NCBI GenBank assembly: GCA_026982255.1
Contig: JALSHL010000212.1
Coordinates: 1-14,470, forward strand
DNA length: 14,470 bases
Direction: 5' to 3'
DNA from: Paracoccaceae bacterium
GTDB lineage: Bacteria > Pseudomonadota > Alphaproteobacteria > Rhodobacterales > Rhodobacteraceae
Shown: positions 6,855 to 14,407 of the stretch, piece by piece
Numbering within the stretch: position 1 is the first letter of the stretch
Layout: each line of letters begins with the position of its first letter
Program-made: the position numbers and the translations under genes
Notes under the pieces: model-generated
The model's database searches: none
The model's input: the letters and a program-made list of their open reading frames with translations, nothing else
Told to the model about the DNA's origin: nothing

Positions 6855-7097
6855 TTGCGAGACGTTCCGAAAATAAGAACACTCATACTCGGTACCTTGA
6901 ACAGCGGAGCAAGCTCCGTTACTTCAAGGACCCGTCATGTCTATTTCGTCGTTTTGCCCCGGCACAAATCAGCAATATTGCATTCTCTGATCTGGGGTCT
7001 ATCTGTGGCCCGCCAGCCAAACATAAGCACAACGACTAAGTTCAGACACTTTGAAGGTCTAGGCAAACCTCCTCGAATCCTCGGTACTCTTTACTAA
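6855..7097 (+). pseudogene. Possible decayed ORF resembling a uracil/mismatch DNA glycosylase-like N-terminus
   Basis: A frame of about 80 codons opens with a TTG at 6855, has no ribosome binding site, and starts right at the sat-cysC terminator. It reads KIRTLILGTLNSGASS near the start and YFVVLPRHKSAILHSL about 14 residues further on. The order LILGT...FY..PRN.FW.IL is reminiscent of the N-terminus of small uracil-DNA-glycosylase-like proteins, but the expected PRNxFW block is degraded and the frame ends far short of a normal length. If related, it is a remnant. It may equally be chance coding in a non-coding gap. Confidence 0.2.
6895..6929. repeat. Two-part hairpin in the sat-cysC/hsp20 gap
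   Basis: CCTTGAA (6895-6901) pairs with TTCAAGG (6923-6929). Inside it CGGAG (6905-6909) pairs with CTCCG (6914-6918) around a 4-base loop. The two stems are separated by a small internal loop (CAG opposite TTAC). There is no T-run on either side, so it is not an obvious terminator; it could be an extragenic palindrome or a structured RNA. Confidence 0.5.
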
Positions 7098-7299
7098 CGG
7101 GTGTTTTTTAACAAAACTTCCACATTATTTCGACAAAATTATCAAAATTGGTTAATTATTTAAGCAAATTCGTCGAAATTGGCCGACAACAGGCATTATA
7201 TTCAAAAAACCTGAAATTATGGAAAATCCCTTCGATTTAGTTGAACAAAATGCTGCATGTCAAAGTTGAATCCGCGCAATTCACCCAGCATTCAGTCCG

Positions 7300-7713
7300 C
7301 TACTTCCGGGAAATCGGGACCCTTTGCACTGCTGATTCCTCCGGCTGCCAGATGAAATCTATGTCCAGCAAACCGTTTGCCAATGCCGCCCCGACGAGTT
7401 CCAGTTGTGGTGCCAGCAGAAACTGTTTGCGGAACTGCCGTCCGGCAATGCCGCGATGCAGGAATTCCTGCTTGTCACTCCCGGCGGGCTTGCGCCCCTG
7501 AACCGTAAGTTCGGTCCCCTCCAGCGTGATAGACAGATCATCCAGACCGTAACCTGCGACCGCCAGCGAGATCCGGTATTTGCCGCCGTCCCGCACCTCG
7601 ATATTGAACGGCGGGAAACTGTCCCCGCCGGTTTTCACACAGCGTTCTATCAACCCCTCCAGCCGTTCAAATCCCAGCATATTCGGGTGGGAAACAAAAG
7701 ACGTTCTCGGCAT
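7300..7713 (-). CDS. Hsp20/IbpA-type small heat shock protein
   Basis: A 137-residue alpha-crystallin-domain chaperone that would hold unfolding proteins for refolding by ATP-dependent chaperones. The domain spans about residues 33-122: FPPFNIEVRDGGKYRISLAV (33-52), AGYGLDDLSITLEG, LTVQGRKP, FLHRGIAGRQFRKQFLLA (84-101), and ALANGLLDIDF (110-120), which matches the family's AxxxNGxL signature. The N-terminal arm and short C-terminal VPI motif (132-134) are as in IbpA-like members. The ATG at 7713 has a GAGGAA site; in-frame ATGs upstream (7737, 7767) have none. A heat-shock-type promoter lies just upstream (7750-7778). It is divergent from the DUF465 gene. Confidence 0.93.
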   Translation of the reverse strand: MPRTSFVSHPNMLGFERLEGLIERCVKTGGDSFPPFNIEVRDGGKYRISLAVAGYGLDDLSITLEGTELTVQGRKPAGSDKQEFLHRGIAGRQFRKQFLLAPQLELVGAALANGLLDIDFIWQPEESAVQRVPISRK

Positions 7714-7749
7714 CGGCGGTTCCTCGGACTGTTTCATCGACTGAGCGGG

Positions 7750-7778
7750 ATATGGGGCGTTAAACATATAAAAACAAG
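7750..7778 (-). promoter_or_regulatory. RpoH (sigma-32)-type promoter of hsp20
   Basis: On the minus strand CTTG (7775-7778) is followed after 17 bases by CCCCATAT (7750-7757). This matches the E. coli sigma-32 -10 (CCCCATnT) and, at N18-CCCATAT, fits the alphaproteobacterial heat-shock layout as I recall it (CTTG, 17-18 bases, CYTATNT). Transcription would start roughly 30 bases before the hsp20 ATG. Confidence 0.75.
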
Positions 7779-7809
7779 GGGGTTCGGGCTATTCGCAGTG
7801 TTTCGGATT

Positions 7810-7818
7810 TGCTATAGT
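7810..7818 (+). promoter_or_regulatory. Extended -10 promoter element of the DUF465 gene
   Basis: TGCTATAGT (7810-7818) matches an extended -10 (TGnTATAAT) with one difference, about 30 bases before the ATG. No clear -35 is present, which extended -10 promoters can tolerate. Confidence 0.4.
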
Positions 7819-7848
7819 CACACCAAACCGACACATGGACCCGCCCGC

Positions 7849-8067
7849 ATGACCATCCCGCCGATACTGGACCATCAGGAAATTCTGAAAATCCGCCTGC
7901 AAATGCTCCAGCGCGAACACCGCGATCTGGACGAAGCAATCCACGCCCTTGACCAGTCGCGCGTCGCCGACCAATTGACGCTGCGCCGCCTGAAAAAGCA
8001 GAAACTGGCGCTGAAGGACAGTATCAAGCGTATCGAGGACGAAATTACCCCTGACATTATCGCCTAG
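7849..8067 (+). CDS. DUF465/YdcH-family small coiled-coil protein
   Basis: A 72-residue charged helical protein of the YdcH/DUF465 family, whose function is not known. The sequence shows the usual HRDLDEAIHAL block (24-34) and LRRLKKQKLALKDSIKRIEDE (45-65), which together look like an antiparallel coiled coil. The ATG at 7849 fits the family N-terminus, though the ribosome binding site is weak. An ATG at 7835 is out of frame. It lies 38 bases before purE on the same strand and may be co-transcribed with it; no terminator separates them. Confidence 0.88.
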   Translation: MTIPPILDHQEILKIRLQMLQREHRDLDEAIHALDQSRVADQLTLRRLKKQKLALKDSIKRIEDEITPDIIA

Positions 8068-8105
8068 CGCGCTATAACCGGAACGAAACCACGAAGGAGC
8101 CGGAG

Positions 8106-8591
8106 ATGACCCAACCCAAAATCGGTATCATCATGGGAAGCCAGTCGGACTGGCCGACCATGAGAGCCGCTGCCGAGGTGCTGGATGAGCTCGGCCTTGC
8201 CTACGAGACGAAAATCGTTTCGGCCCATCGAACACCGGACCGGCTCTGGGATTACGGGAAAACCGCAGCGGAACGGGGCTTGCAGGTGATCATTGCGGGT
8301 GCCGGCGGGGCGGCCCATCTGCCCGGCATGATGGCCTCCAAAACCCGCGTGCCGGTGTTGGGTGTGCCGATCCGGACCCGCGCGCTTTCGGGTGTCGACT
8401 CGCTATATTCCATCGTGCAAATGCCCAAGGGATTCCCCGTCGGCACCATGGCGATTGGCGAGGCGGGCGCGGCCAATGCGGGGCTGATGGCTGCTGCCAT
8501 CCTCGCCAATTCCGACCCCTCTCTAGCCGAACAGCTGGAAGAATGGCGCGCGGCATTGTCCGCTTCGATCGCGGATGAACCACATGACTAG
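8106..8591 (+). CDS. purE: N5-carboxyaminoimidazole ribonucleotide mutase
   Basis: A 161-residue class I PurE. It converts N5-CAIR to CAIR in de novo purine synthesis, directly after PurK. Conserved blocks are GSQSDWPTM (11-19), SAHRTPDRLWDY (39-50, with His41), AGAGGAAHLPGM (64-75, with His71) and TRALSGVDSLYSIVQMPKGF (91-110), followed by VGTMAIG. A strong AAGGAG site precedes the ATG. It overlaps purK by a few bases, as expected for subunits or successive enzymes that need balanced synthesis. Confidence 0.97.
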   Translation: MTQPKIGIIMGSQSDWPTMRAAAEVLDELGLAYETKIVSAHRTPDRLWDYGKTAAERGLQVIIAGAGGAAHLPGMMASKTRVPVLGVPIRTRALSGVDSLYSIVQMPKGFPVGTMAIGEAGAANAGLMAAAILANSDPSLAEQLEEWRAALSASIADEPHD

Positions 8592-9651
8592 CCCCCTGCC
8601 CCTTGGCGCGACGGTCGGCATTCTCGGTGGCGGCCAGTTGGGCCGGATGCTGTCGATGGCCGCTGCGCGGCTCGGCCTGAAAACCCACATCTTCGAGCCC
8701 GGCGCCAACCCGCCCGCCGGTGATGTCGCCGCCCGTGTGACCACCGCCGCCTACGACGATACCGAGGCGCTGACTGAGTTCGCCGCCTCCGTCGATGTTA
8801 TTACCTTCGAGTTCGAGAACATCCCGACAGCGGCCCTCGACATTCTGGAATCCATCCGGCCCGTGCGCCCGCAGCGCAATGCCCTCGCTGTGTCACAGGA
8901 CCGGATCGCGGAAAAGGAGTTCCTGACCTCTCTCGGCCTGAATGTCGCGCCCTTCGCGCAGATCGACACGCTGGAAGATTTACAAAAGGCACTCGGCTCC
9001 ATCGGTAGCCCCGCCATTCTGAAAACGCGGCGTTTCGGCTATGACGGCAAGGGGCAAGTGCGGATAAGCGATCCGGCACAGGCCGCCGAGGCCTTCGAAG
9101 CGCTACAGGACGCACCCGCCGTGCTGGAGGGTTTTGTCGATTTCGAGCGCGAAATCTCGGTAATCGCCGCGCGCGGGGTCGACGGTGCGGTGGTCTGTTA
9201 CGACCCGGGCGAAAACGTTCACAAAAACGGCATTCTCGATACCACTACCGTTCCGGCCACCCTAGCCGCAGGGCAGCATATGCAGGCGGTGTTGCTGGCT
9301 GGAAATATCCTCAACGCGCTCGACTACATCGGCGTGATGGGAGTGGAACTGTTCGTGACCTCTTCGGGCCTGCTGGTGAACGAGGTGGCGCCACGGGTGC
9401 ATAATTCCGGTCACTGGACGCAGAACGGTTGCGCCATCGACCAGTTCGAACAGCATATCCGCGCGGTCGTGGGCTGGACGCTCGGCGATGCGACGCGGCA
9501 TTCCGATGTGGTAATGACCAACCTGATCGGCGATGACGTGCTGCAATACGCGCAGGTTACAAACGCAGCCCTGCATCTTTATGGCAAAGCCGATATCAAG
9601 GCCGGGCGGAAGATGGGTCATATAAACCGCGTTAAACCGCTGAGCGGCTAA
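8584..9651 (+). CDS. purK: 5-(carboxyamino)imidazole ribonucleotide synthase
   Basis: A 355-residue ATP-grasp enzyme that makes N5-CAIR from AIR, bicarbonate and ATP, the substrate of PurE. Motifs: GILGGGQLGRML (12-23), FEFENIP (75-81), KTRRFGYDGKGQ (147-158), the FVDFEREIS segment (184-192), and the metal/ATP site NEVAPRVHNSGHWT (266-279), then GRKMGHIN (341-348). Two ATGs are possible: 8584 (8-base overlap with purE, usual family N-terminus, chosen here) and 8575 (three residues longer, 17-base overlap). Translation is probably coupled to purE. It ends before a bidirectional terminator shared with the DUF2853 gene. Confidence 0.96.
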   Translation: MTSPLPLGATVGILGGGQLGRMLSMAAARLGLKTHIFEPGANPPAGDVAARVTTAAYDDTEALTEFAASVDVITFEFENIPTAALDILESIRPVRPQRNALAVSQDRIAEKEFLTSLGLNVAPFAQIDTLEDLQKALGSIGSPAILKTRRFGYDGKGQVRISDPAQAAEAFEALQDAPAVLEGFVDFEREISVIAARGVDGAVVCYDPGENVHKNGILDTTTVPATLAAGQHMQAVLLAGNILNALDYIGVMGVELFVTSSGLLVNEVAPRVHNSGHWTQNGCAIDQFEQHIRAVVGWTLGDATRHSDVVMTNLIGDDVLQYAQVTNAALHLYGKADIKAGRKMGHINRVKPLSG

Positions 9652-9686
9652 TACCCACTCCGTCGATGCGGTTTTTCGCTCAAAAC

Positions 9687-9714
9687 AAAGCCCCCGCATT
9701 TCTGCGAGGGCTTT
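9687..9714. terminator. Bidirectional terminator between purK and the DUF2853 gene
   Basis: AAAGCCC (9687-9693) pairs with GGGCTTT (9708-9714), and CGCA (9695-9698) with TGCG (9703-9706), with one C-A mismatch and a TTTC loop. On the minus strand it is followed by a T-rich run (TTTGTTTTG); on the plus strand the tail is short. It serves two convergent genes. Confidence 0.8.
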
Positions 9715-9742
9715 GCAAACCTGCCAATAACTTGACCGGACT

Positions 9743-10084
9743 CTAGCCGTAGACCGACTCTTTGCCGAACTTTTTGGTAAGCATGTAATAGATAACGGCA
9801 CGATACTTGTTGCGGTTCGATTTGCCGTAGGTTTCGATCGCCTCGTTGATGGCGTCCATGAGTTCCGGGCCGTCCTTGAGACCCAGCTTCTTGATCAGGA
9901 AGTTGTTTTTCACCGTTTCCAGTTCCGATTCCTGCGAGCCGGCAACCGTCGAAGCATCAGCGTTGTAAATGGACGGGCCACAGCCAATGGTGACTTTGGT
10001 TAGCAGGTCCATGTCGGGTGTAATACCACATTTCTCTTTCAGGTCAGATGCATAAACTGCAATGAGGTCGTCGCGTTTGCTCAT
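9743..10084 (-). CDS. DUF2853-family protein of unknown function
   Basis: A 113-residue soluble protein that I recognise as the DUF2853 family; no function is known to me. It has no signal peptide or membrane segment. The N-terminal part (SKRDDLIAVYASDLKEKCGI) is helical, the middle holds KVTIGCGPSIYNADASTVAGSQ (30-51) with a second Cys35, and the C-terminal half (ELETVKNNFLIKKLGL...) is helical and basic, ending KYRAVIYYMLTKKFGKESVYG. The ATG at 10084 has a good AAAAGGAAA site; an in-frame ATG at 10111 does not. The gene stands alone, with its own promoter overlapping the operator-like motif also found at the Lrp-type gene, so it may belong to that regulator's regulon. Confidence 0.85.
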   Translation of the reverse strand: MSKRDDLIAVYASDLKEKCGITPDMDLLTKVTIGCGPSIYNADASTVAGSQESELETVKNNFLIKKLGLKDGPELMDAINEAIETYGKSNRNKYRAVIYYMLTKKFGKESVYG

Positions 10085-10144
10085 ACCGGATTTCCTTTTC
10101 AATGAAGGCATATGCCTTGGTGATTAATTGCATCATCAACGTAA

Positions 10145-10165
10145 GCGAAGAAATAATATTTCGCA
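10145..10165. promoter_or_regulatory. Operator-like motif at the DUF2853 promoter, third copy of the Lrp-locus motif
   Basis: GCGAA (10145-10149) and TTCGC (10160-10164) form an inverted repeat around an A+T-rich centre. The 14-mer AATAATATTTCGCA (10152-10165) is identical to the core of the first copy at 3907-3924. It covers the -10 box of the DUF2853 promoter. A further half-site, GTTATTTCGCGC, lies near 10207. Confidence 0.5.
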
Positions 10166-10181
10166 ACATGTAGTATCACAA
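10153..10181 (-). promoter_or_regulatory. Promoter of the DUF2853 gene
   Basis: On the minus strand TTGTGA (10176-10181) and TATTAT (10153-10158) are separated by 17 bases, giving a good sigma-70-type promoter. It implies a leader of about 60 bases before the ATG at 10084. The -10 lies inside the operator-like motif, which would suit repression. Confidence 0.6.
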
Positions 10182-10224
10182 AACGAACGCACCAGCACAT
10201 TTCGGCGTTATTTCGCGCGCGCTC

Positions 10225-10255
10225 AAACAAAAACGGGAGGCCGAAGCCCCCCGTT
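10225..10255 (-). terminator. Terminator of the groES-groEL operon
   Basis: On the minus strand AACGGGGGGC pairs with GCCTCCCGTT (10 bp, one wobble) around a TTCG tetraloop and is followed by TTTGTTTG. It lies about 25 bases past the groEL stop codon. Confidence 0.9.
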
Positions 10256-10280
10256 CGGATTTCTGCAATGTCGGCGTGAC

Positions 10281-11927
<1,647 letters not shown>

Positions 11928-11969
11928 GTGGGATGCTCCTTGAAATATTGAGGGTTAACGAGAATTCGC

Positions 11970-12257
11970 TCAGGCAAGGATGCCGAGGATGTCGCTTTCT
12001 TTCATGATCAGCAGCTCTTCACCGTCGATGGTGATTTCCGTGCCGGACCATTTGCCGAACAGGATCTTGTCACCTGCCTTTACGTCCATCGCGATGCGAT
12101 CACCGTCTTCGTCACGCGCACCTGCGCCAACGGCTACGACTTCGCCTTCGGAGGGTTTTTCCTTGGCGGTGTCGGGAATGATCAGGCCGCCTGCGGTTTT
12201 TTCTTCGCTTTCGAGACGACGGACCACTACGCGGTCGTGCAAAGGTGTGAATGCCAT
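11970..12257 (-). CDS. groES: Co-chaperonin GroES (Cpn10)
   Basis: A 95-residue GroES, the heptameric lid of GroEL. PLHDRVVVRRLE (5-16), the mobile loop around SEEKTAGGLIIPDTAKEKP (17-35), GEVVAVGAG (38-46) and the C-terminal GEELLIMKESDILGILA are all typical. The ATG at 12257 has an AAGGAG site; an upstream in-frame ATG at 12311 would run through the CIRCE element and is rejected. It is the first gene of the groESL operon. AAGGAGCATCC occurs identically before both groES and groEL. Confidence 0.98.
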   Translation of the reverse strand: MAFTPLHDRVVVRRLESEEKTAGGLIIPDTAKEKPSEGEVVAVGAGARDEDGDRIAMDVKAGDKILFGKWSGTEITIDGEELLIMKESDILGILA

Positions 12258-12304
12258 TTTGGATGCTCCTTCGAGTATGCCAGTGTTAGGGTGGCTCTGC
12301 TGTA

Positions 12305-12331
12305 TTAGCACTCGCCACCGGTGAGTGATAA
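12305..12331. promoter_or_regulatory. CIRCE element (HrcA operator) of groESL
   Basis: TTAGCACTC, nine bases, then GAGTGATAA. This differs at one position from the consensus inverted repeat TTAGCACTC-N9-GAGTGCTAA. It lies between the promoter and the groES start, at or just after the expected transcription start, where HrcA binding would block transcription. hrcA itself is not in the window. Confidence 0.95.
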
Positions 12332-12338
12332 CGGCAGG

Positions 12339-12367
12339 TATTTAGGCAGACGCTTCGGGTGAGTCAA
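12339..12367 (-). promoter_or_regulatory. groESL promoter, with sigma-70-like and heat-shock-like readings
   Basis: On the minus strand TTGACT (12362-12367) and TAAATA (12339-12344) are 17 bases apart, a good sigma-70 promoter. The same bases also read CTTG, 18 bases, CCTAAAT, close to the alphaproteobacterial heat-shock pattern with the same 18-base spacing as at hsp20. Transcription would start at the edge of CIRCE. Confidence 0.7.
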
Positions 12368-12407
12368 GGGCCGGAGCGCCAGGTTCCGCGCGCAAATACC
12401 AAAGCAG

Positions 12408-12436
12408 GTGACAAAGGAAAAAACGCCGCCTATATA
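12408..12436 (+). promoter_or_regulatory. ppaC promoter
   Basis: GTGACA (12408-12413) and TATATA (12431-12436) are separated by 17 bases, about 38 bases before the ppaC ATG. The -10 is part of CCGCCTATATA, as at trxB. It is divergent from the groESL promoter, with their -35 boxes about 40 bases apart. Confidence 0.6.
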
Positions 12437-12474
12437 GAACGCAGATATTGCAGCGCACAACAGCGAGACGAACC

Positions 12475-13395
12475 ATGATCAAGATTTTCGGCCATCTGGC
12501 CCCCGACACAGACGCCACCTGCTCCGCCATTGTCTGGGCCTGGTATCTGAACAACATCCGCAACCTGAAGGCCGAAGCCTATGTTCTGGGGGAGCCGAAC
12601 ACCGAGGCGAAGTTCGTGCTGGAACGCTGGGGCTTTGCGCAGCCGGAGCTTCTGGGCACGCTGGAAGCGGATGAAAAGATCGTGATCGTTGATACCAACA
12701 ATCCGGCAGAGCTGCCCGAGGGGATCAATGACGCCGACATCGGGCAGATCATCGACCATCACCTGCTGGTCGGCGGGATTACCACGAAAAAGCCGATCAA
12801 TGTCACGATCCGACCGGTCGCCTCTACCGCGACAGTGATGTATTCGATCATGCGCGAACCGGCGCTGGACACGATGCCGGAGCCGATCAAGGGGCTGATC
12901 CTGAGCTGCATCATTTCCGACACGCTGGAATTCCGCAGCCCGACCACCACCCCGCGTGATCGCGAGATTGCCGAACGGCTGGCCGCCGATCTTGGCATCG
13001 ACATCACGGCATATGCGGCCGAGATGTTTGCGGCGAAATCCGACATCTCGCATTTCAGCGATGCGGAGCTGTTGCGGCTCGATTCGAAAAAATACGAGGT
13101 TGGCGACACCGCTTTCCGTGTTTCGGTTCTGGAAACCACCAGCCCCGATACGGTTCTGGCGCGCAAGGACAGCCTGATGGCCAGCATGGCCGATGTCGCC
13201 GCCGAAGACGGCGTCGATCAGGTGCTGTTGTTCGTGGTTGATATCCTGAGCGAGGAAGCAACGCTGCTGGTACCGAACGATCTGGTGAAAACCGTGGCCG
13301 AGAAGTCCTTTGACGCCACGGTCACCGGCGACACCGTGGTGCTGCCGGGTGTGGTTTCGCGCAAAAAGCAGATTATCCCGAATTTGAAAGTCTGA
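12475..13395 (+). CDS. ppaC: Manganese-dependent (family II) inorganic pyrophosphatase
   Basis: A 306-residue family II pyrophosphatase of the DHH superfamily, hydrolysing pyrophosphate to phosphate in the cytoplasm. Metal ligands are in place: GHLAPDTDA with His7, Asp11 and Asp13; VDTNNPAEL with Asp73; DHH at 94-96; and SDT with Asp149. The C-terminal DHHA2 substrate-binding motif SRKKQ is at 295-299. The ATG at 12475 gives the canonical N-terminus; the ribosome binding site (GCGAGACG) is weak, and an in-frame start at 12448 lies too close to the promoter to be likely. Only two bases separate its stop from the HAD gene, so the two are co-transcribed. Confidence 0.95.
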   Translation: MIKIFGHLAPDTDATCSAIVWAWYLNNIRNLKAEAYVLGEPNTEAKFVLERWGFAQPELLGTLEADEKIVIVDTNNPAELPEGINDADIGQIIDHHLLVGGITTKKPINVTIRPVASTATVMYSIMREPALDTMPEPIKGLILSCIISDTLEFRSPTTTPRDREIAERLAADLGIDITAYAAEMFAAKSDISHFSDAELLRLDSKKYEVGDTAFRVSVLETTSPDTVLARKDSLMASMADVAAEDGVDQVLLFVVDILSEEATLLVPNDLVKTVAEKSFDATVTGDTVVLPGVVSRKKQIIPNLKV

Positions 13396-13397
13396 TC

Positions 13398-14282
13398 GTG
13401 GCACAGCCTGTCACTCGTCTGGCCGATATCGGCGGCATGTATGACGCCATTTTCGTGGACCTCTGGGGTTGCCTGCACAATGGCGTCGAACCTTTTCCCG
13501 AAGCGATCGAGGCGTTGCGTGCCTTCAAGGCGGCGGGCGGTATGGTGCTGCTGCTTACCAATTCGCCCAGACCGCAAACCTCGGTCCGGCGGCAATTGGC
13601 GCGGATCGGGGTTCCGGAGGATATCTGGCACGGAATCGCCAGTTCCGGCGACGCGGCGCAAGAGGCGTTGATGGCAGGGATGGTCGGGCGCAAAGTCTAT
13701 CATCTGGGACCGGAACGCGACCTCAGTTTTTTCAATGATCTTCCGGAACATCTGCGAGACAAGCCTGCCATCGAACGGGTACGGATGAGCGAGGCCGAGG
13801 GGATCGTATGCACCGGACTGTTCGACGATCTGGTGGAAACGCCCGACGATTACCGGCTGACGATCCTCGACGGGGTCAATCGAGGGCTGAAGATGCTCTG
13901 CACCAATCCCGATATCTCGGTCGATCTGGGCGACAAGCGGATTTTCTGCGCCGGTGCGATTGCCAAAGCCTATGAAGAGGCCGGCGGCAACAGCCTGTAT
14001 TTCGGCAAACCCTATTCGCCGGTTTACGAACTGGCACGCCGACGGCTGGCGGCCCATACCGGTTTCGATATCGCCGAGGACCGCATCCTGTGCATCGGCG
14101 ACGGTATCAACACCGATATTCGCGGCGCGATGGCGCAGGGGATGGACAGTCTGTTCCTGACCGGTGGGCTGGCAGCGGATGAAATCCCGAGCCGGAACGG
14201 GGTGCCGGATGCGGCGAAACTCGAGGCGTTTGCCAAGGAACACCAGCTGGATCCGACCTATGTGGCGGAAAAACTGCGCTAG
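13398..14282 (+). CDS. TIGR01459-family HAD-type hydrolase
   Basis: A 294-residue HAD-superfamily protein, NagD-like. Motif I is DLWGCLHNG with nucleophile Asp21; motif II is LLLTNSPRP (Thr54); motif III is Lys204 in YFGKPYSPVY; and motif IV is CIGDGINTD with Asp235 and Asp240. The second Asp of the usual DxD is replaced by Trp, as in the TIGR01459 group (DLWG), so this is a family trait, not damage. The substrate is unknown; a sugar-phosphate or nucleotide phosphatase is only a guess. The GTG start at 13398 is two bases after the ppaC stop. No clear terminator follows. Confidence 0.9.
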   Translation: MAQPVTRLADIGGMYDAIFVDLWGCLHNGVEPFPEAIEALRAFKAAGGMVLLLTNSPRPQTSVRRQLARIGVPEDIWHGIASSGDAAQEALMAGMVGRKVYHLGPERDLSFFNDLPEHLRDKPAIERVRMSEAEGIVCTGLFDDLVETPDDYRLTILDGVNRGLKMLCTNPDISVDLGDKRIFCAGAIAKAYEEAGGNSLYFGKPYSPVYELARRRLAAHTGFDIAEDRILCIGDGINTDIRGAMAQGMDSLFLTGGLAADEIPSRNGVPDAAKLEAFAKEHQLDPTYVAEKLR

Positions 14283-14331
14283 ATTTCGCGAGACAGTTAA
14301 TTTCGCCTGAAAAACTTTTTATGTAATTATA

Positions 14332-14359
14332 TTGCGCGGACATTCGGAATCGGCTAGAC
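14332..14359 (+). promoter_or_regulatory. Candidate promoter of the MaoC-like gene
   Basis: TTGCGC (14332-14337) and CTAGAC (14354-14359) are 16 bases apart, about 50 bases before the ATG at 14408. The flanking sequence 14283-14335 is A+T-rich and holds no clear terminator. Confidence 0.4.
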
Positions 14360-14407
14360 ATGGTGCAACGCACAATCATGTTGAGTCCCATGGTCAAGGA
14401 AAGCGCA

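Larger units (their letters stand above)
6854..7299. other. Non-coding gap of about 450 bases between sat-cysC and hsp20
   Basis: I see no confident gene here. The first half (to about 7097) has a weak open frame with a possible decayed ORF (separate entry) and a hairpin at 6895-6929. The second half (about 7098-7260) is clearly A+T-rich compared with its neighbours, with runs of A and T and no codon structure. CTCGGTAC occurs twice (near 6889 and 7079). The gap lies downstream of both flanking genes (sat-cysC and hsp20 converge), so it needs no promoter; no clear terminator for hsp20 was found. Confidence 0.6.

Noticed and set aside
7060..7090. A tRNA T-arm-like stretch (CTCGAATCC) in the gene-free gap
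   Set aside because: No acceptor stem, D-arm or anticodon arm can be built around it.
7098..7260. A replication origin in the A+T-rich block
   Set aside because: No DnaA boxes are recognisable and no origin-associated genes (dnaA, parAB, hemE) are nearby.
13458..13490. A broken HAD catalytic motif (Trp where the second Asp is expected)
   Set aside because: DLWG is the normal form in the TIGR01459 group, and the other HAD motifs are intact.
12430..14243. Long minus-strand open frames opposite ppaC and the HAD gene
   Set aside because: Both lie fully antisense to genes with complete catalytic motifs and show no family resemblance of their own.
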